Made by a program: the position numbers and the translations under genes
Shown here: positions 8,967 through 19,400 of the stretch, in pieces
How positions within the stretch are numbered: the first letter of the stretch is position 1
How the letters are laid out: each line of letters starts with the position of its first letter
Assembly: GCF_009834785.1 (NCBI RefSeq)
Contig: NZ_WUYX01000015.1
Span: 124,001 to 188,000, forward strand
Direction of reading: 5' to 3'
DNA from: Natronorubrum halalkaliphilum
GTDB taxonomy: Archaea; Halobacteriota; Halobacteria; Halobacteriales; Natrialbaceae
DNA: 64,000 nt
The notes under the pieces: model-generated
What the model was told of the DNA's origin: nothing
The model's database searches: none
Seen by the model: the letters and a program-made list of their open reading frames with translations, nothing else

Positions 8967-10409
8967 GTGCCGACATTCGCTCGCTCTGGCTCCGGTTCCG
9001 GCAAGTGGCACATCGTCGGTCCCGACGGCTGTCGATACGGTCGACAGATTGTGCCCGAAGACGGCGCTCCAGACGAAACAGTCTCTGCCGCCGATATCGT
9101 CGCCTACGAGTCGCCGAACGTACCTGAGAACGCGCAAGCACGGGAGAAAAACAGCCAGTCACCCGAAGCCGCTCTGTCCCTTCGAGGGAATACCCACGAC
9201 CAGCGGCTCGTCTTCCCGGCGGCGATCCGAGAGAGCGACACCGATTGCTGTGCGTTGTGCCGCCAAACGCTCGAGAACCACCAGAAGCGGCGATCCGCGG
9301 TCATCAGCGAGCTCAAAGCAGTGACGCCGCGTCGCAACCTCGAGTGGGACCGGACCGAAGACGAGACGCGCCGGGCCTGTGACTGGTGTCGTGCCTCCGA
9401 GTATACGACGTTCCGTAGTGAGGCGCTCGAAACGACGGTGTGTCCGGTCTGTAGACGGCTGTTCGAGACGCCACTCGGCGAACCAGCGAACGGAGATTCG
9501 CCGGAGGGTGATCGGCTTCCCGACACACCGACGGACCAGATCACGCCGATCGTCTTCGGAACGGACCGTCCGGAGTTCGATCCGTCTGAGTTGGTCGGGA
9601 GTAACCGCCCGGTACTCAAATTCCGGGAGAAACACACCAATGCCGAACTGGTACTCGAACTCGAGCGAACGGGTCACGGCTTCGCCGCCGACGGGATCGC
9701 CGCGCTTGAGGAAATCCGTGCGGAGTACACCCAACGAACCGCCGAGGAAACGGACGTTCGACTCGATATCGGTACGCCACCACGTACCGCGACGCTCAAG
9801 GGTATACGTCCGACCGATCGTCTCGATGTGGTCACCGACTGCTGTGATGCGATAGGCGACCCTGGCTACTGGTTCCCGCTGGGGTGGCCGGAACAGGGGT
9901 ACGTCCACCGGCGAGGCAGCGATCCGACGATACCGGGTACTGACCCCGTAGTCGAAGCGTTTCCACGCGTCAAAGCCCGCCAGTCCGAGTCGGCGGTCGA
10001 GACGGATATCCTCCGATCACTGACCGAACCCGGTCGATACCAACGCGGTGAGCGCTACTACGAGCGCGGAGCTGTGACGGACGTAGAACGCGTCGATGAC
10101 GAGCTTCGGGCGACGGTTCGGGGAAGCCGACCGTACGACGTACAGGTAACGCTCTCGAACGACAGCTACGTCGAGGGACAGTGTAGCTGCCCCGACGATG
10201 CAACACCGTGTAAGCACATCGTCGCAGCCGTGCTGGCGAGCGGCGACGTCGACGTGATCGGCGCTGATCGACCGCTTCGGGAGGTGCTCGAGTCTACGCC
10301 GCCTGCCGAGCTCCGGAAACTGCTTCGAACACTCGCGGAAGACGACGTCTCGGTTCGGAAACGGATCTACGAGGAGCTATCGGACGAAGAGAATACGACA
10401 CGGCGATAA
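8967..10409 (+). CDS. SWIM zinc-finger protein with extra Cys clusters
   Basis: 480 residues from a GTG start. The N-terminal half contains putative zinc knuckles: CCALC (about residue 92), CDWC and CPVC (about 140-163). The C-terminal part has a SWIM domain, CSCPDDATPCKH (C-x-C-x(n)-C-x-H), preceded by the usual RYQRGERYYERGAV strand. SWIM domains bind DNA or protein partners. No helicase or transposase domain is attached, so the job is unknown. The gene sits between the flippase and aglF-like genes but has no evident role in glycan synthesis. A long variable loop lies between the Cys clusters and the SWIM part. Confidence 0.7.
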   Translation: MPTFARSGSGSGKWHIVGPDGCRYGRQIVPEDGAPDETVSAADIVAYESPNVPENAQAREKNSQSPEAALSLRGNTHDQRLVFPAAIRESDTDCCALCRQTLENHQKRRSAVISELKAVTPRRNLEWDRTEDETRRACDWCRASEYTTFRSEALETTVCPVCRRLFETPLGEPANGDSPEGDRLPDTPTDQITPIVFGTDRPEFDPSELVGSNRPVLKFREKHTNAELVLELERTGHGFAADGIAALEEIRAEYTQRTAEETDVRLDIGTPPRTATLKGIRPTDRLDVVTDCCDAIGDPGYWFPLGWPEQGYVHRRGSDPTIPGTDPVVEAFPRVKARQSESAVETDILRSLTEPGRYQRGERYYERGAVTDVERVDDELRATVRGSRPYDVQVTLSNDSYVEGQCSCPDDATPCKHIVAAVLASGDVDVIGADRPLREVLESTPPAELRKLLRTLAEDDVSVRKRIYEELSDEENTTRR

Positions 10410-10616
10410 TCCAAATCGAGCGCTTGACTCGGCTGACTGAGACCGACCGTCGTAGGTCGGCTTTGGTGGAGCCGGACCACGGTCGCGGTCCCGCCGGCAC
10501 ACCAGTATACGGATCGTCCGAACCGGGATGGGCTGCAGAAAGCGTGAGCGACGACACTCGGAGAAGACAGCTCTCGCTCACAAAGTATATGTCGCCCGGT
10601 CGAAACCACTCCAAAC

Positions 10617-11351
10617 ATGCAAGCAGTCGTCTTAGCAGCCGGAAAAGGCACGCGCCTCCGGCCGCTCACCGAAGACAAGCCGAAGGTGCTCGTCGAGGTC
10701 GACGGGAAACCGCTCATCGAGGACGTGTTCGACAACCTCCTCGAGATCGGTGTGACCGAACTCGTCGTGGTCGTCGGCTACATGAAAGAGAAGATCATCG
10801 AACGGTACGGCGACGAATACGAGGGAGTTCCGATAACGTACGCCCACCAGCGCGAACAGCTCGGACTCGCACACGCCATCCTCCAGGCGGAACCGCACAT
10901 CGACGATGATTTCGTGTTGATGCTCGGGGACAACGTCTTCAGAGGGAATCTCGGCGACGTGATCAATCGCCAGCGAGAGGACCGCGCGGACGCCGCGTTC
11001 CTCGTGGAGGAGGTACCATATGAGGAGGCCTCGCGCTACGGCGTCCTCGATACGAATGAGTACGGCGAGATCGTCGAGGTCGTCGAGAAGCCCGACGAAC
11101 CGCCGTCGAATCTCGTCATGACGGGCTTCTACACGTTCACGCCGGCTATTTTCCACGCCTGTCATCTCGTTCAACCGAGCGACCGCGGTGAGTTCGAACT
11201 TCCCGATGCGATCGATCTGCTCATCCAGTCCGGCCGAACGATCGACGCGATCCGCATGGACGGCTGGAGAATCGACGTGGGGTATCCGGAGGACAGAGAC
11301 AAAGCCGAAGACCGATTAGACGACGCCGAAGCGGCGACGCCGTCGGAATAG
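10617..11351 (+). CDS. aglF: Sugar nucleotidyltransferase, AglF-like
   Basis: 244 residues. The nucleotidyltransferase signature LAAGKGTRLRPLT is at residues 6-18 with KPKVLVEVDGKPL following; LMLGDNVF supplies the metal-binding Asp, and EKP lies in the sugar-binding region. It makes an NDP-sugar from a sugar-1-phosphate. The length and pattern match haloarchaeal AglF, described in Haloferax as a glucose-1-phosphate uridylyltransferase for N-glycosylation; RmlA-type thymidylyltransferases are close relatives, so the nucleotide preference is uncertain. It supplies activated sugar for the glycosyltransferases upstream. The ATG at 10617 is preceded by a short A-rich element but no strong Shine-Dalgarno. 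Confidence 0.8.
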   Translation: MQAVVLAAGKGTRLRPLTEDKPKVLVEVDGKPLIEDVFDNLLEIGVTELVVVVGYMKEKIIERYGDEYEGVPITYAHQREQLGLAHAILQAEPHIDDDFVLMLGDNVFRGNLGDVINRQREDRADAAFLVEEVPYEEASRYGVLDTNEYGEIVEVVEKPDEPPSNLVMTGFYTFTPAIFHACHLVQPSDRGEFELPDAIDLLIQSGRTIDAIRMDGWRIDVGYPEDRDKAEDRLDDAEAATPSE

Positions 11352-11403
11352 CGGGCGTTGTGGGGTGGTTTCGTTTCGATTACGGTTTCGTTTTGAGTTC
11401 GGT
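11352..11403. terminator. T-rich stretch between convergent genes
   Basis: The 52 bases between the stop of the aglF-like gene and the stop of the convergent membrane protein gene contain repeated TTTCG/TTTTG runs on the plus strand (about 11368-11404). T-rich tracts of this kind terminate archaeal transcription. No hairpin is evident. Confidence 0.35.
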
Positions 11404-12675
11404 TTACGTCTTCGCCTCGATCGATTCCGGTTCAGCCACCGGATGTTGATCCAGTCGATCGACGAGTTCCCAGTACAGCCACAGAAACGAAAGCAGTCCG
11501 AGCGACGGTCGGTACGGGCGCCGGTCGATCGCCGCGAGCAGACATTCAATAACCTGTCGTGCGACTTCGGGCTCGAACAGGTCCTCGACGTCCGAAACGG
11601 GTTCGTCACAGACGGTCACGGAATAGGAGTTAACGAACTGCTCAGTCGTGATATCGAGCGCTGCGTCCGCATCGACGAACGCGAGCGAGACGGTGTCGGG
11701 TTTGCCGAGGCGTTCGATCCGGCGCGTGGTGCCGAGATACGATACCGATTGCACCGAGGACGACTCGAGGTCGAGTTCGTCGGTCAGGATCGAGCGAAGT
11801 GCGGCGTCGATCCCGCCGGTTGTCACGTCGGCGACGTCGAACGAGCCGGAAAACGAGAGATGTAATGCCTTCCCTTCGACGGCCACGCTCCGGCTGCGAA
11901 CCGGGAGTACCGCGCGGCCGTCGGTCGTGATCACGAGCCCCCCGCCGCCGAAGTGATCGGAGAACGGTGTCTCCGAAAGCGGTTTCGGCGTCTCACCGTC
12001 AAACAGGAGCGGTTTCGACAGTTCGCGAATCGTCGCGCCGCCGCTCAGCTCGTAGTCCGGACAGAAGTTCGTCAGAAAGCTTCGATAGTACGTCGTGGTC
12101 GATAGCTCGAACGTGTCTGCCGAGGCGGACTCGAGTCTGACCTTCCGTCCGTTCGTGCGGTTCTCTCGCCGGAACAGCGCCCGTAGTTCGTCGGCGTCAG
12201 ATTCGTACAGTGCGGCGAGTTCGTCGGGGACGTCGTACTGTCGGTCGAGGAGTTCGTGCTCGAAGCTGTCGTACGACCGCAGGCTCGAGGGTAACTGCTC
12301 GGCGGTTACCGGAATCCGTTCGGGAACGTCGGCTCGGTCTCGTGATCCTGGCAGCGCCGTGAGATCGAGAAACGAGGACGGGTTATCGTAGCTGTCGACG
12401 ATTTCGTCCGCGGCATCGATCCGTGCTCGTTCGACGTGGCGAACGTAGGGCAAGAGCAACTCGACGGAGATGTAGACGCCGAATACGGCACCCAGAACCG
12501 AGATGAGGAGATCCGAAACGAGGGACGGAAACACGGCCGGATACAGCAACCGCACGCTCAGGATAACGAGTCCTGCGAGGAGGAACAGCCCGACGACGAA
12601 CCGAACTCGGGGTTCCGCGAACGCCCGCCGGAGCTGCTTCGCATCATCGCGGAGGCGGATCAGCGACTCTGACAC
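11404..12675 (-). CDS. Conserved haloarchaeal membrane protein, unknown function
   Basis: 423 residues. Two membrane helices lie near the N-terminus (about residues 28-50 and 58-76), and the remaining ~340 residues are a predicted cytosolic, acidic domain without any motif I recognise. Patterns such as VITTDGRAVLPVRSR and LHLSFSGSFD suggest a beta-rich fold; a Nudix-like or sensor-like fold is possible but not supported by a motif. It is convergent with the aglF-like gene and is probably transcribed alone. Confidence 0.6.
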   Translation of the reverse strand: MSESLIRLRDDAKQLRRAFAEPRVRFVVGLFLLAGLVILSVRLLYPAVFPSLVSDLLISVLGAVFGVYISVELLLPYVRHVERARIDAADEIVDSYDNPSSFLDLTALPGSRDRADVPERIPVTAEQLPSSLRSYDSFEHELLDRQYDVPDELAALYESDADELRALFRRENRTNGRKVRLESASADTFELSTTTYYRSFLTNFCPDYELSGGATIRELSKPLLFDGETPKPLSETPFSDHFGGGGLVITTDGRAVLPVRSRSVAVEGKALHLSFSGSFDVADVTTGGIDAALRSILTDELDLESSSVQSVSYLGTTRRIERLGKPDTVSLAFVDADAALDITTEQFVNSYSVTVCDEPVSDVEDLFEPEVARQVIECLLAAIDRRPYRPSLGLLSFLWLYWELVDRLDQHPVAEPESIEAKT

Positions 12676-12869
12676 GTCCGTTTCTTTTCGACGGCGCGTA
12701 TAATGCTATTGGCCAGACCATCTCCGTTAGTGATGGGATGGGCGGCCCGTGATACGGACCGAGTTCGTGCGGTCTCAGATAGCAACGCGACCGGCTCGAG
12801 TTCGTGCGGTGTAAGACGGTTGTGGACAAAAACTGCGGACCTCGAGTCCAAACCGCGTCTCGGACGGCC

Positions 12870-13415
12870 CTACCAGGGCTCGTTCTTCAGGCCGAGTTTG
12901 TACGCGATCATGTTCGTCGTGACGTGGAGAATCGGCGTGAGGATCACGACGACGGCGATGACCTCCCACGTGAACACGTCGAAGAACCACTCGCTGGCCA
13001 GGAGAGCGGTCAGCGGGAGCGAGACGACGACGAAGTCGAGCTGGTCGAGTCCAGGGAACATCGCGCCGCGTTCGCGACCGGAGCGACGTTTCAGAAACGA
13101 AGCCAGGATGTCGCCGAGCATGGCTCCGGCGGCGAGACCGAGCGCCGCGAGCGGCTCGAACTCGGGGACGTCGACGCCGATTGCGGCGCTGACGTCGTCC
13201 GCGAACAGGGTGAGGAATCCGGCGAGAGCGAGGCCGGCCACGATCCCGGCGGCGGTTCCGCGCCAGGTCTTGCCGTCGCCCAGAACGCGCTTGTCGTCCC
13301 ACGTTCGGCCGCCGTCGATCGGCCGTCCACCGCCGGCCAGTACCGCGGCGTTGTTGGGAACATAGGCGGGCAACATTGCCCAGAAGGCGATCACGATTGT
13401 CTCGAGTATTGCCAT
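12870..13415 (-). CDS. carS: CDP-2,3-bis-(O-geranylgeranyl)-sn-glycerol synthase
   Basis: 181 residues with about five membrane helices. The protein carries the CarS (formerly DUF46) features: PAYVPNN near the N-terminus, then GKTWRG, GDILASFLKRR and LDQLDFV. The enzyme activates the archaeal ether lipid precursor unsaturated archaetidic acid with CTP, the step before polar head-group attachment. This strongly marks the organism as archaeal. The length is normal for the family. It is divergent from doeA across a ~300 bp intergenic region. Confidence 0.9.
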   Translation of the reverse strand: MAILETIVIAFWAMLPAYVPNNAAVLAGGGRPIDGGRTWDDKRVLGDGKTWRGTAAGIVAGLALAGFLTLFADDVSAAIGVDVPEFEPLAALGLAAGAMLGDILASFLKRRSGRERGAMFPGLDQLDFVVVSLPLTALLASEWFFDVFTWEVIAVVVILTPILHVTTNMIAYKLGLKNEPW

Positions 13416-13717
13416 GTTCGCCGGAACGAACCGCGGTCTCTTAACCGGCGGTGGTTCGGATCGAGCCGTGGGGTGGTTAGAGCAGTGGAGTGGAGTGTGT
13501 GAGTGTGTGGTTCGAACGATAGGCGCTCGAGTTGGGTTGCGTGGGGCGATCAGTTCGCCACAATCCTGCCGAGACCTCTGTCGGCACAGCCCTGCCTCGA
13601 GTCGATCGCTCTCGCCGATCTGGATTCGGGACCGGTATGTACACAGTATCTGTAACTACTGTACACGAAAAACTTTTAGCACTCCTGATCGATTCCCTTC
13701 GTAGAGACCCTGTTATC
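13416..13717. other. Intergenic region carS-doeA
   Basis: About 300 bases between divergent genes. The right end holds the doeA promoter described separately. A plus-strand frame reads from 13532 into doeA, but its first 62 codons look non-coding, and the promoter signals at 13638-13678 lie inside it, so I do not extend doeA upstream. Nothing else recognised. Confidence 0.5.
13638..13678 (+). promoter_or_regulatory. doeA promoter with repeated TGTACAC motif
   Basis: An A/T-rich TATA-like element (13668-13678) lies about 40 bp before the doeA ATG, predicting a leader of roughly 15 bases. Just upstream are two direct TGTACAC copies at 13638-13644 and 13660-13666, 22 bp apart, about two helical turns, suggesting a protein bound to one face of the helix. 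The first copy overlaps TACACA, the half-site seen at other promoters of this island. Confidence 0.5.
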
Positions 13718-14896
13718 ATGGCACGAGATATCTTCGACGAGACCGAGTACGAGCGGCGGGTCGATCGGACGAAAGAGCGGTTACGCGAGGAAGACCTCGA
13801 CGCGATCGTGGTCGCCGATCCGGCCAATATGAACTACCTCACGGGGTACGACGGCTGGTCGTTTTACGTTCATCAGGCCGTCATCGTCACGCCCGATCAC
13901 GAGGAGCCGGTCTGGGTCGGCCGGGAGATGGACGCCAACGGGGCGCGAGCGACGAGTTACCTCTCCGAACCCAACATCCTGTCCTACAGCGACGACCACG
14001 TCCACTCGCCGTACGACCTCCATCCGATGGACTACGTCGCGGGCATCCTCGAGGACCTCGAGGTCGCGGACGGCCGCATCGGCCTCGAGATGGACGCCTC
14101 TTACTTCACCGCGAAGTCCTACACGCGCTTGCAGGAGAACCTCCCCGACGCCGAGTTCGAAGATACGACGCTGCTGGTCGGCTGGGTCCGGATCAAGAAG
14201 TCCGAGCGGGAACTCGAGTACATGCGCGAGGCCGCCCGCATCTCGGAGAACGCGATGCAGGCGGGTCTCGACGCGATCGAGGCGGGCGTCCCGGAGTACG
14301 AGGTCGCCGCCGAGATCTACGACGCGCTGATCACCGGCACGGACGAGTTCGGCGGCGATTACCCGTCGATCGTTCCGCTGATGCCCTCCGGCGACCACAC
14401 CGGCACGCCGCACCTGACCTGGACAGACCGGCCGTTCGAGGACGGCGACCCGGTCATCATCGAACTCTCGGGCTGTCGCCACCGCTATCACTCGCCGCTG
14501 GCGCGGACGACGTTCGTCGGGGATCCCCCCGCGGAACTCGAGGAGACCGCCGACATCGTCGTCGAAGGACTGGAAGCGGCCCTCGACGCCGCAGAGCCGG
14601 GGGTCACCTGCGAGTCCGTCGAAAAGGCGTGGCGCGATACCATCGCGCAGTACGGTCTCGAGAAGGAAGATCGGATCGGCTACTCGATGGGGCTCGGCTA
14701 TCCGCCGGACTGGGGCGAGCACACCGCGAGCATCCGGCCGGGCGACGAGACGGTTCTCGAGGAGGACATGACCTTCCACATGATCCCCGGAATCTGGACC
14801 GACGAGATCGGGATGGAGATCAGCGAGACGTTCCACGTCACGAGCGACGGTGCCGAAACGCTTGCCGACTTTCCGCGACGGTTGTTCACGGCGTAA
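13718..14896 (+). CDS. doeA: Ectoine hydrolase (DoeA/EutD type, M24 fold)
   Basis: 392 residues of pita-bread (M24) fold. Recognised as DoeA/EutD rather than prolidase from LTGYDGWSFYVHQ (41-53), GGDYPSIVP (212-220), PHLTW (231-235), RYHSPLARTTFVG (256-268), GLGYPPDWGEH (325-335) and the C-terminal FPRRLF. The enzyme opens the ectoine ring to N-alpha-acetyl-2,4-diaminobutyrate. Metallopeptidase ligands are replaced: the first Asp is E249 (IIELSG), the second is Pro260 (HSPLA), and the EPG motif is IPG at 356-358. This fits EutD, where a Glu forms a covalent intermediate. The ATG at 13718 is chosen because the promoter lies just upstream. Glutamate dehydrogenase follows 24 bp downstream on the same strand. 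A creatinase-like or dipeptidase role is less likely given the motifs. Confidence 0.88.
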   Translation: MARDIFDETEYERRVDRTKERLREEDLDAIVVADPANMNYLTGYDGWSFYVHQAVIVTPDHEEPVWVGREMDANGARATSYLSEPNILSYSDDHVHSPYDLHPMDYVAGILEDLEVADGRIGLEMDASYFTAKSYTRLQENLPDAEFEDTTLLVGWVRIKKSERELEYMREAARISENAMQAGLDAIEAGVPEYEVAAEIYDALITGTDEFGGDYPSIVPLMPSGDHTGTPHLTWTDRPFEDGDPVIIELSGCRHRYHSPLARTTFVGDPPAELEETADIVVEGLEAALDAAEPGVTCESVEKAWRDTIAQYGLEKEDRIGYSMGLGYPPDWGEHTASIRPGDETVLEEDMTFHMIPGIWTDEIGMEISETFHVTSDGAETLADFPRRLFTA

Positions 14897-14920
14897 CCAC
14901 AGTTCACAGCCACCTTATCC

Positions 14921-16207
14921 ATGACTACGACACCACCGACACAGGAGACTGAACCGGAGGACGAACTCGACTCGGCGCTCGTCACCGCCCGCCGCCAACT
15001 CGAGCGCGCGGCGACCCACGTCGACGTCGACCCCGGCGTCGTCACGCGACTCAAACACCCGACTCGCGTCGAGCAGGTCTCGGTCCCGCTCGAACGCGAA
15101 GACGGCTCGGTCGAGGTCTTTACGGGCTACCGAGCCCAGCACGACGACGTCCGCGGACCGTACAAGGGCGGCCTTCGATTCCACCCCGAGGTGACCGCCG
15201 AGGAGTGTACCGGCCTCTCGATGTGGATGACCTGGAAGTGTGCCGTGATGGATCTCCCCTTCGGCGGCGGGAAAGGCGGCATCGCCGTCGATCCGAAGTC
15301 GCTGACCGACGACGAGACCGAACGACTCACCCGTCGGTTCGCCGAGGAACTGCGCGACGTCGTCGGGCCGACGAAGGACGTTCCGGCGCCCGACATGGGC
15401 ACCGACGCCCAGACGATGGCCTGGTTCATGGACGCCTACTCGATGCAACAGGGCGAGACCATCCCCGGCGTCGTCACCGGCAAACCGCCCGTCGTCGGCG
15501 GCTCCTACGGCCGCGAGGAGGCTCCCGGTCGATCGACCGCCATCGCCGCGCGGGAAGCCGTCGACTACTACGACCGCGACCTGTCGGAGACGACCGTCGC
15601 CGTCCAGGGATTCGGCAGCGTCGGCGCCAACGCGGCCCGCCTGCTCGAGGACTGGGGCGCGACGATCGTCGCCGTCTCGGACGTCAACGGCGCGCTCTAC
15701 GATCCCGACGGGCTCGACACCCACGCCGTTCCGACCCACGAGGAAGAGCCCGAGGCCGTCCTCGAGCACGGCGCTCCCGAGACGATCTCCAACGAGGACG
15801 TGCTCGAACTCGACGTCGACGTGCTGATCCCGGCCGCCGTCGGGAACGTGATTACCGCGGACAACGCGGACGCCATCGCGGCCGACATCGTCGTCGAGGG
15901 GGCGAACGGCCCGACGACGTTCGCCGCGGATACGATCCTCGACGAACGCGGCGTCCACGTCATTCCGGACATCCTCGCCAACGCCGGCGGCGTGACGGTC
16001 AGCTACTTCGAGTGGCTCCAGGACATCAATCGTCGACAATGGAGCCTCGAACGCGTCAACGAGGAACTCGAGGAACACATGCTCGAGGCCTGGGCGGACG
16101 TCCGCGACGAGGTCGAGGCGAAGGACTTGACCTGGCGCGATGCGGCCTACGTGGTCGCGCTCTCGCGGATCGCGGAGGCGAAGGCGACGCGCGGACTCTG
16201 GCCGTAG
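14921..16207 (+). CDS. gdh: Glutamate dehydrogenase (Glu/Leu/Phe/Val family)
   Basis: 428 residues, normal for hexameric glutamate dehydrogenases. The N-terminal domain has the substrate-binding [10 protein letters not shown] and the catalytic PFGGGKGG block; the Rossmann domain has [14 protein letters not shown]. It interconverts glutamate with 2-oxoglutarate and ammonia. Lying 24 bp behind doeA it is probably co-transcribed, and its likely job here is to regenerate 2-oxoglutarate and release ammonium from glutamate formed when the island's aminotransferases act on diaminobutyrate. NAD versus NADP preference cannot be told with confidence. The gene is very G+C-rich, like the rest of the chromosome. 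Confidence 0.88.
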   Translation: MTTTPPTQETEPEDELDSALVTARRQLERAATHVDVDPGVVTRLKHPTRVEQVSVPLEREDGSVEVFTGYRAQHDDVRGPYKGGLRFHPEVTAEECTGLSMWMTWKCAVMDLPFGGGKGGIAVDPKSLTDDETERLTRRFAEELRDVVGPTKDVPAPDMGTDAQTMAWFMDAYSMQQGETIPGVVTGKPPVVGGSYGREEAPGRSTAIAAREAVDYYDRDLSETTVAVQGFGSVGANAARLLEDWGATIVAVSDVNGALYDPDGLDTHAVPTHEEEPEAVLEHGAPETISNEDVLELDVDVLIPAAVGNVITADNADAIAADIVVEGANGPTTFAADTILDERGVHVIPDILANAGGVTVSYFEWLQDINRRQWSLERVNEELEEHMLEAWADVRDEVEAKDLTWRDAAYVVALSRIAEAKATRGLWP

Positions 16208-16250
16208 GTTAGCGGCGAACGTCCGTTTTCTCGGACCAGCTCTACATGCG

Positions 16251-16370
16251 ATGGCGCGCGCCGAGCAACGCCGAAGCGAGTGAGGCGTCGCTCAAAGGCG
16301 CGAGGGATGAGCGAAAGAGCGAAGCGATCGAGCGAATCGGCTCGGGAGGGTGTGAAAACCCTCGCTGCCA
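16251..16370 (+). repeat. GC-rich degenerate intergenic repeat, copy A
   Basis: In the gap between convergent gdh and the hydroxyacid oxidase gene. It begins TGGCGCGCGC, contains GCGCGAGGGATGAG followed by GCGAA-type repeats, and ends in ACCCTCGCTGCC. The same ordered blocks recur in reverse orientation at 23603-23791 and, more diverged, at 23404-23518. Short GCGA repeats make it non-coding in style. Confidence 0.55.
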
Positions 16371-16456
16371 GCGCGAGCAGAGCAGGCGATGGGAACGATC
16401 CGTCGGACGAGAGATCTGTCGGACGAGACTCGAGACAAGATGGAGAAATCTGGACG

Positions 16457-19400
16457 CTACTCCGCCGTCAGCGCCGCGGAAACCTTCTCGATCGGATGCG
16501 GCGGCTCACCACAGCCGTCGTATTCCGACAGCTGTGACCGACAGGACGCACCGGGTGCAACCACGGTCTCGCCGTCGCTCCCCTCGACCTGATCGACCAG
16601 CACGTCCCCGATCTTCCGGCTCAGCGAGTAGTGTTCTGCCTCGTAGCCGAACGACCCGGCCATCCCACAGCAGCCCGAATCGAGCGCGTCGACCTCGTAA
16701 CCGACCGCCTCGAGCACCGTCGCCGCGTGGCCGTCCTTCTTGGTGGCCTTCTGGTGGCAGTGACCGTGGTAGGTGAGTCGTTCCTCGAGTCCGCCGCTTC
16801 CGGTGGGCAGTCCGTCGGCCAGACCGAACTGATCGAGGTACTCCATGACGCCGTAGGTGTTCGCCGCGACGAGTTCGACGTCGGGACCCGAGAGCAGGTC
16901 CAGATAATCCGACTGAAACATCACGGCGTCGGAGGGCTCGACGAGCACGACCTCCCAGCCGTCCCCGAGTTCGGGCGCCAGCGCGTCGACGTTCGTTCGG
17001 GCGCGCTCTCGCGAGCGGTCGAGAAAGCCCTTCGAGTGGGCCGGTCGGCCGGTCGAGGTCACGTTTTCGGGAATCTGTACGTGGACACCTGCGGTCTCGA
17101 GAACCTGCACGGCCGCCTTCCCCGCCCGCGGGTGGTTGTAATTCGTGTACGTGTCGGGGAACAGCAAGACCTTCCGGTCGGCCTCCTCGAGCGGGACTCG
17201 AGGCCCTCGCTTTGCGAACCAGTCCTCGAAACTCTCCCCGGCGAACGTCGGCAGGTCGCGCTCGCGAGCGATGCCGATCGTTTTCTCGGCGATGAACCCG
17301 GAGCCGGGCAGCGACGCGGCCCAGTTCGAGATCGGCGCGAGCGCGGAGCCGACCGCGTTGAGTCGATCGACGTTCGCGAACAGTTTGTCCCGGAGACTCG
17401 AGCCGTTCTCCCGATGGTTGGCGTGCTCGACTTCGGCCTTGAGCTTCGCCATGTCGACCTCGCTGGGACAGTCCCGCGCACACCCCTTGCAGCCGATACA
17501 GAGGTCCATGATCTCCGCCAGGAACTCCTCGTCGGTGGCCTCGGTGTCAAGTTCGCCGTTCATCGTGCTTCGCAACATGTTCGCCCGGCCGCGGGTGCTC
17601 AGGCTCTCCTCTTCGGCCGCCCGAAAGGTCGGACACATGACGCCGCCGGTGGTCTCCTGATCGCCCCGACAGCCGCCACAGCCGTGACAGAGTTCGACCA
17701 TGCCCTGAAAGCCGTTCTCGTTGTCCCAGTTTAGGTCCGGGTCGAAGCCCGCCTCGAACTCGTAGTCGGGATCGAACCGGAGGTGCTCGATCATGTCGTG
17801 GTCGCCACAGACGTTGCCCGGATTCAGGAGCCAGTCCGGGTCGAAGACCGTCTTGAGGTCCCGGAACAGCTCCCAAACTTCGTCGCCGTAGAGCTTGTGG
17901 TTCCACTGGGTTCGGGCGCGGCCGTCGCCGTGCTCGCCCGACACCGAACCGCCGTACTCGACGACGAGATCGGTGACGTCGTCCGCGAGCGATTCGAACG
18001 CCTCGAGTCCCGCCGCGCTCTTGGTGTCGACCAGCGGCCGCATGTGCATACAGCCCGGTCCCGCGTGGGCGTAGAAGCTGGCGAACGTGTCGTACTCCTC
18101 GAGAACTGCCTGAAAGTCCGCGACGTAGTCCGCGAGGTTCTCGGTCGGGACGGCCGTGTCCTCGATGAAGGAGATGTGTTTGGCGTCCGACGTCCGAGAC
18201 AGGAGGATCGGTGCCGCGCTCTTCCGGAGTTTCCAGAGTTCGGCGATCCCCTCGGGGTCGTGGGCCTCGAGGGCGTCGAAGGCACGGACGGGATCAGGAT
18301 CGTAATCGGTGTCGCCGACAGCGTCAGCGGCGTCGCCCGCCGCTGCGGTCACGTTCCCCTCCTCGTCTGCATCCCCAGCGTCGGCCGTCGGGTCCGGTAC
18401 GTCCTCGTCGGGCAACCGATCGGCCAACAGGTCCGCGACCTGCTCGCGGCCGTGGTCGTCGTCCTCGGCGTAGAACTCGACGAGTAGCGCCGTCTCGGTG
18501 CCCGCGGGGAGCCGTTCGGCCACGGGCGCGAACTCCTCCGTGTTTTCCGCGAGTTCGATCAGCACGTCGTCGATGGCTTCGACCGCCGCCGGATCGTGGT
18601 TCCGGACGATGGTGTCGACGTCGGCCATCGCCTCGAGCAGGTCGTGATAGGTCAGCAACGCCACGGCCGTCGTTTCGGGGACCGACTCGAGCGAGACGGT
18701 CGCTTCCGTCACGACGCCCAGCGTTCCCTCGCTGCCGGCGAAGACACGGGCGAGGCTGACCGTCGCGTCGGGGTCGGGATCGGAGTCGTCGTCGATCGTG
18801 ACCCTGTCGTCGGTGTTCTCGTCGAAGGCGTCCGGATCACCGTAGGCTTCCGCGACCAGTCGATCCAGATTGTAGCCCGAGACGTTGCGCTTCAGTTGCG
18901 GGAAGACCTCGCCGATCGCCGCCGCTTCCTCGTCGATCACGCGGCGGAGCGCCTCGTAGATACGCTCGAGCAGGTCGCCGTCCGGATCCGCCGTCTCGCG
19001 AAGCTCTTCGACCGTCATCTCGCCGAACCGTTCGACGGAGCCGTCGGCGAGGACGACCTCGCAAGCCTCGACGTAGGCGTCGGTTTTCCCGTACTGCAGG
19101 GAGTGGGCACCCGTCGAATTGTTCCCGATCGCGCCGCCGACGGTACTTCGGTTGCCGGCCGCCGGATCGGGAGCGAACTTCAGATCATGGGGCGCAAGTT
19201 CGTCGTTCAGGTCGGCGAGCACGGTGCCCGCCTGGACGGTCGCCCGCCGTTCGTCGGGATCGACGGAAACCAGGTCGCCCATATGCGTCGTGAAGTCGAG
19301 GACGACGGCCTCGTTGACCGCCTGGCCGGCGAGGCTGGTGCCCCCGCCGCGGGGGAGCACCGGAATTTCGTGTTCGGCGCAGTACTCGACGACGCTCGCG

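Noticed and set aside
13718-14896. Xaa-Pro aminopeptidase or creatinase call for the M24 protein
   Set aside because: The metal ligands are missing, and the motifs around residues 41-53 and 325-335 agree with ectoine hydrolase; creatinase lacks these and its neighbours do not fit.
14915-16078. Long open frames antisense to gdh, the hydroxyacid oxidase, katE and other G+C-rich genes
   Set aside because: In G+C-rich haloarchaeal genes the opposite strand rarely has stops; these frames have Arg- or Val-rich composition and no family motif.
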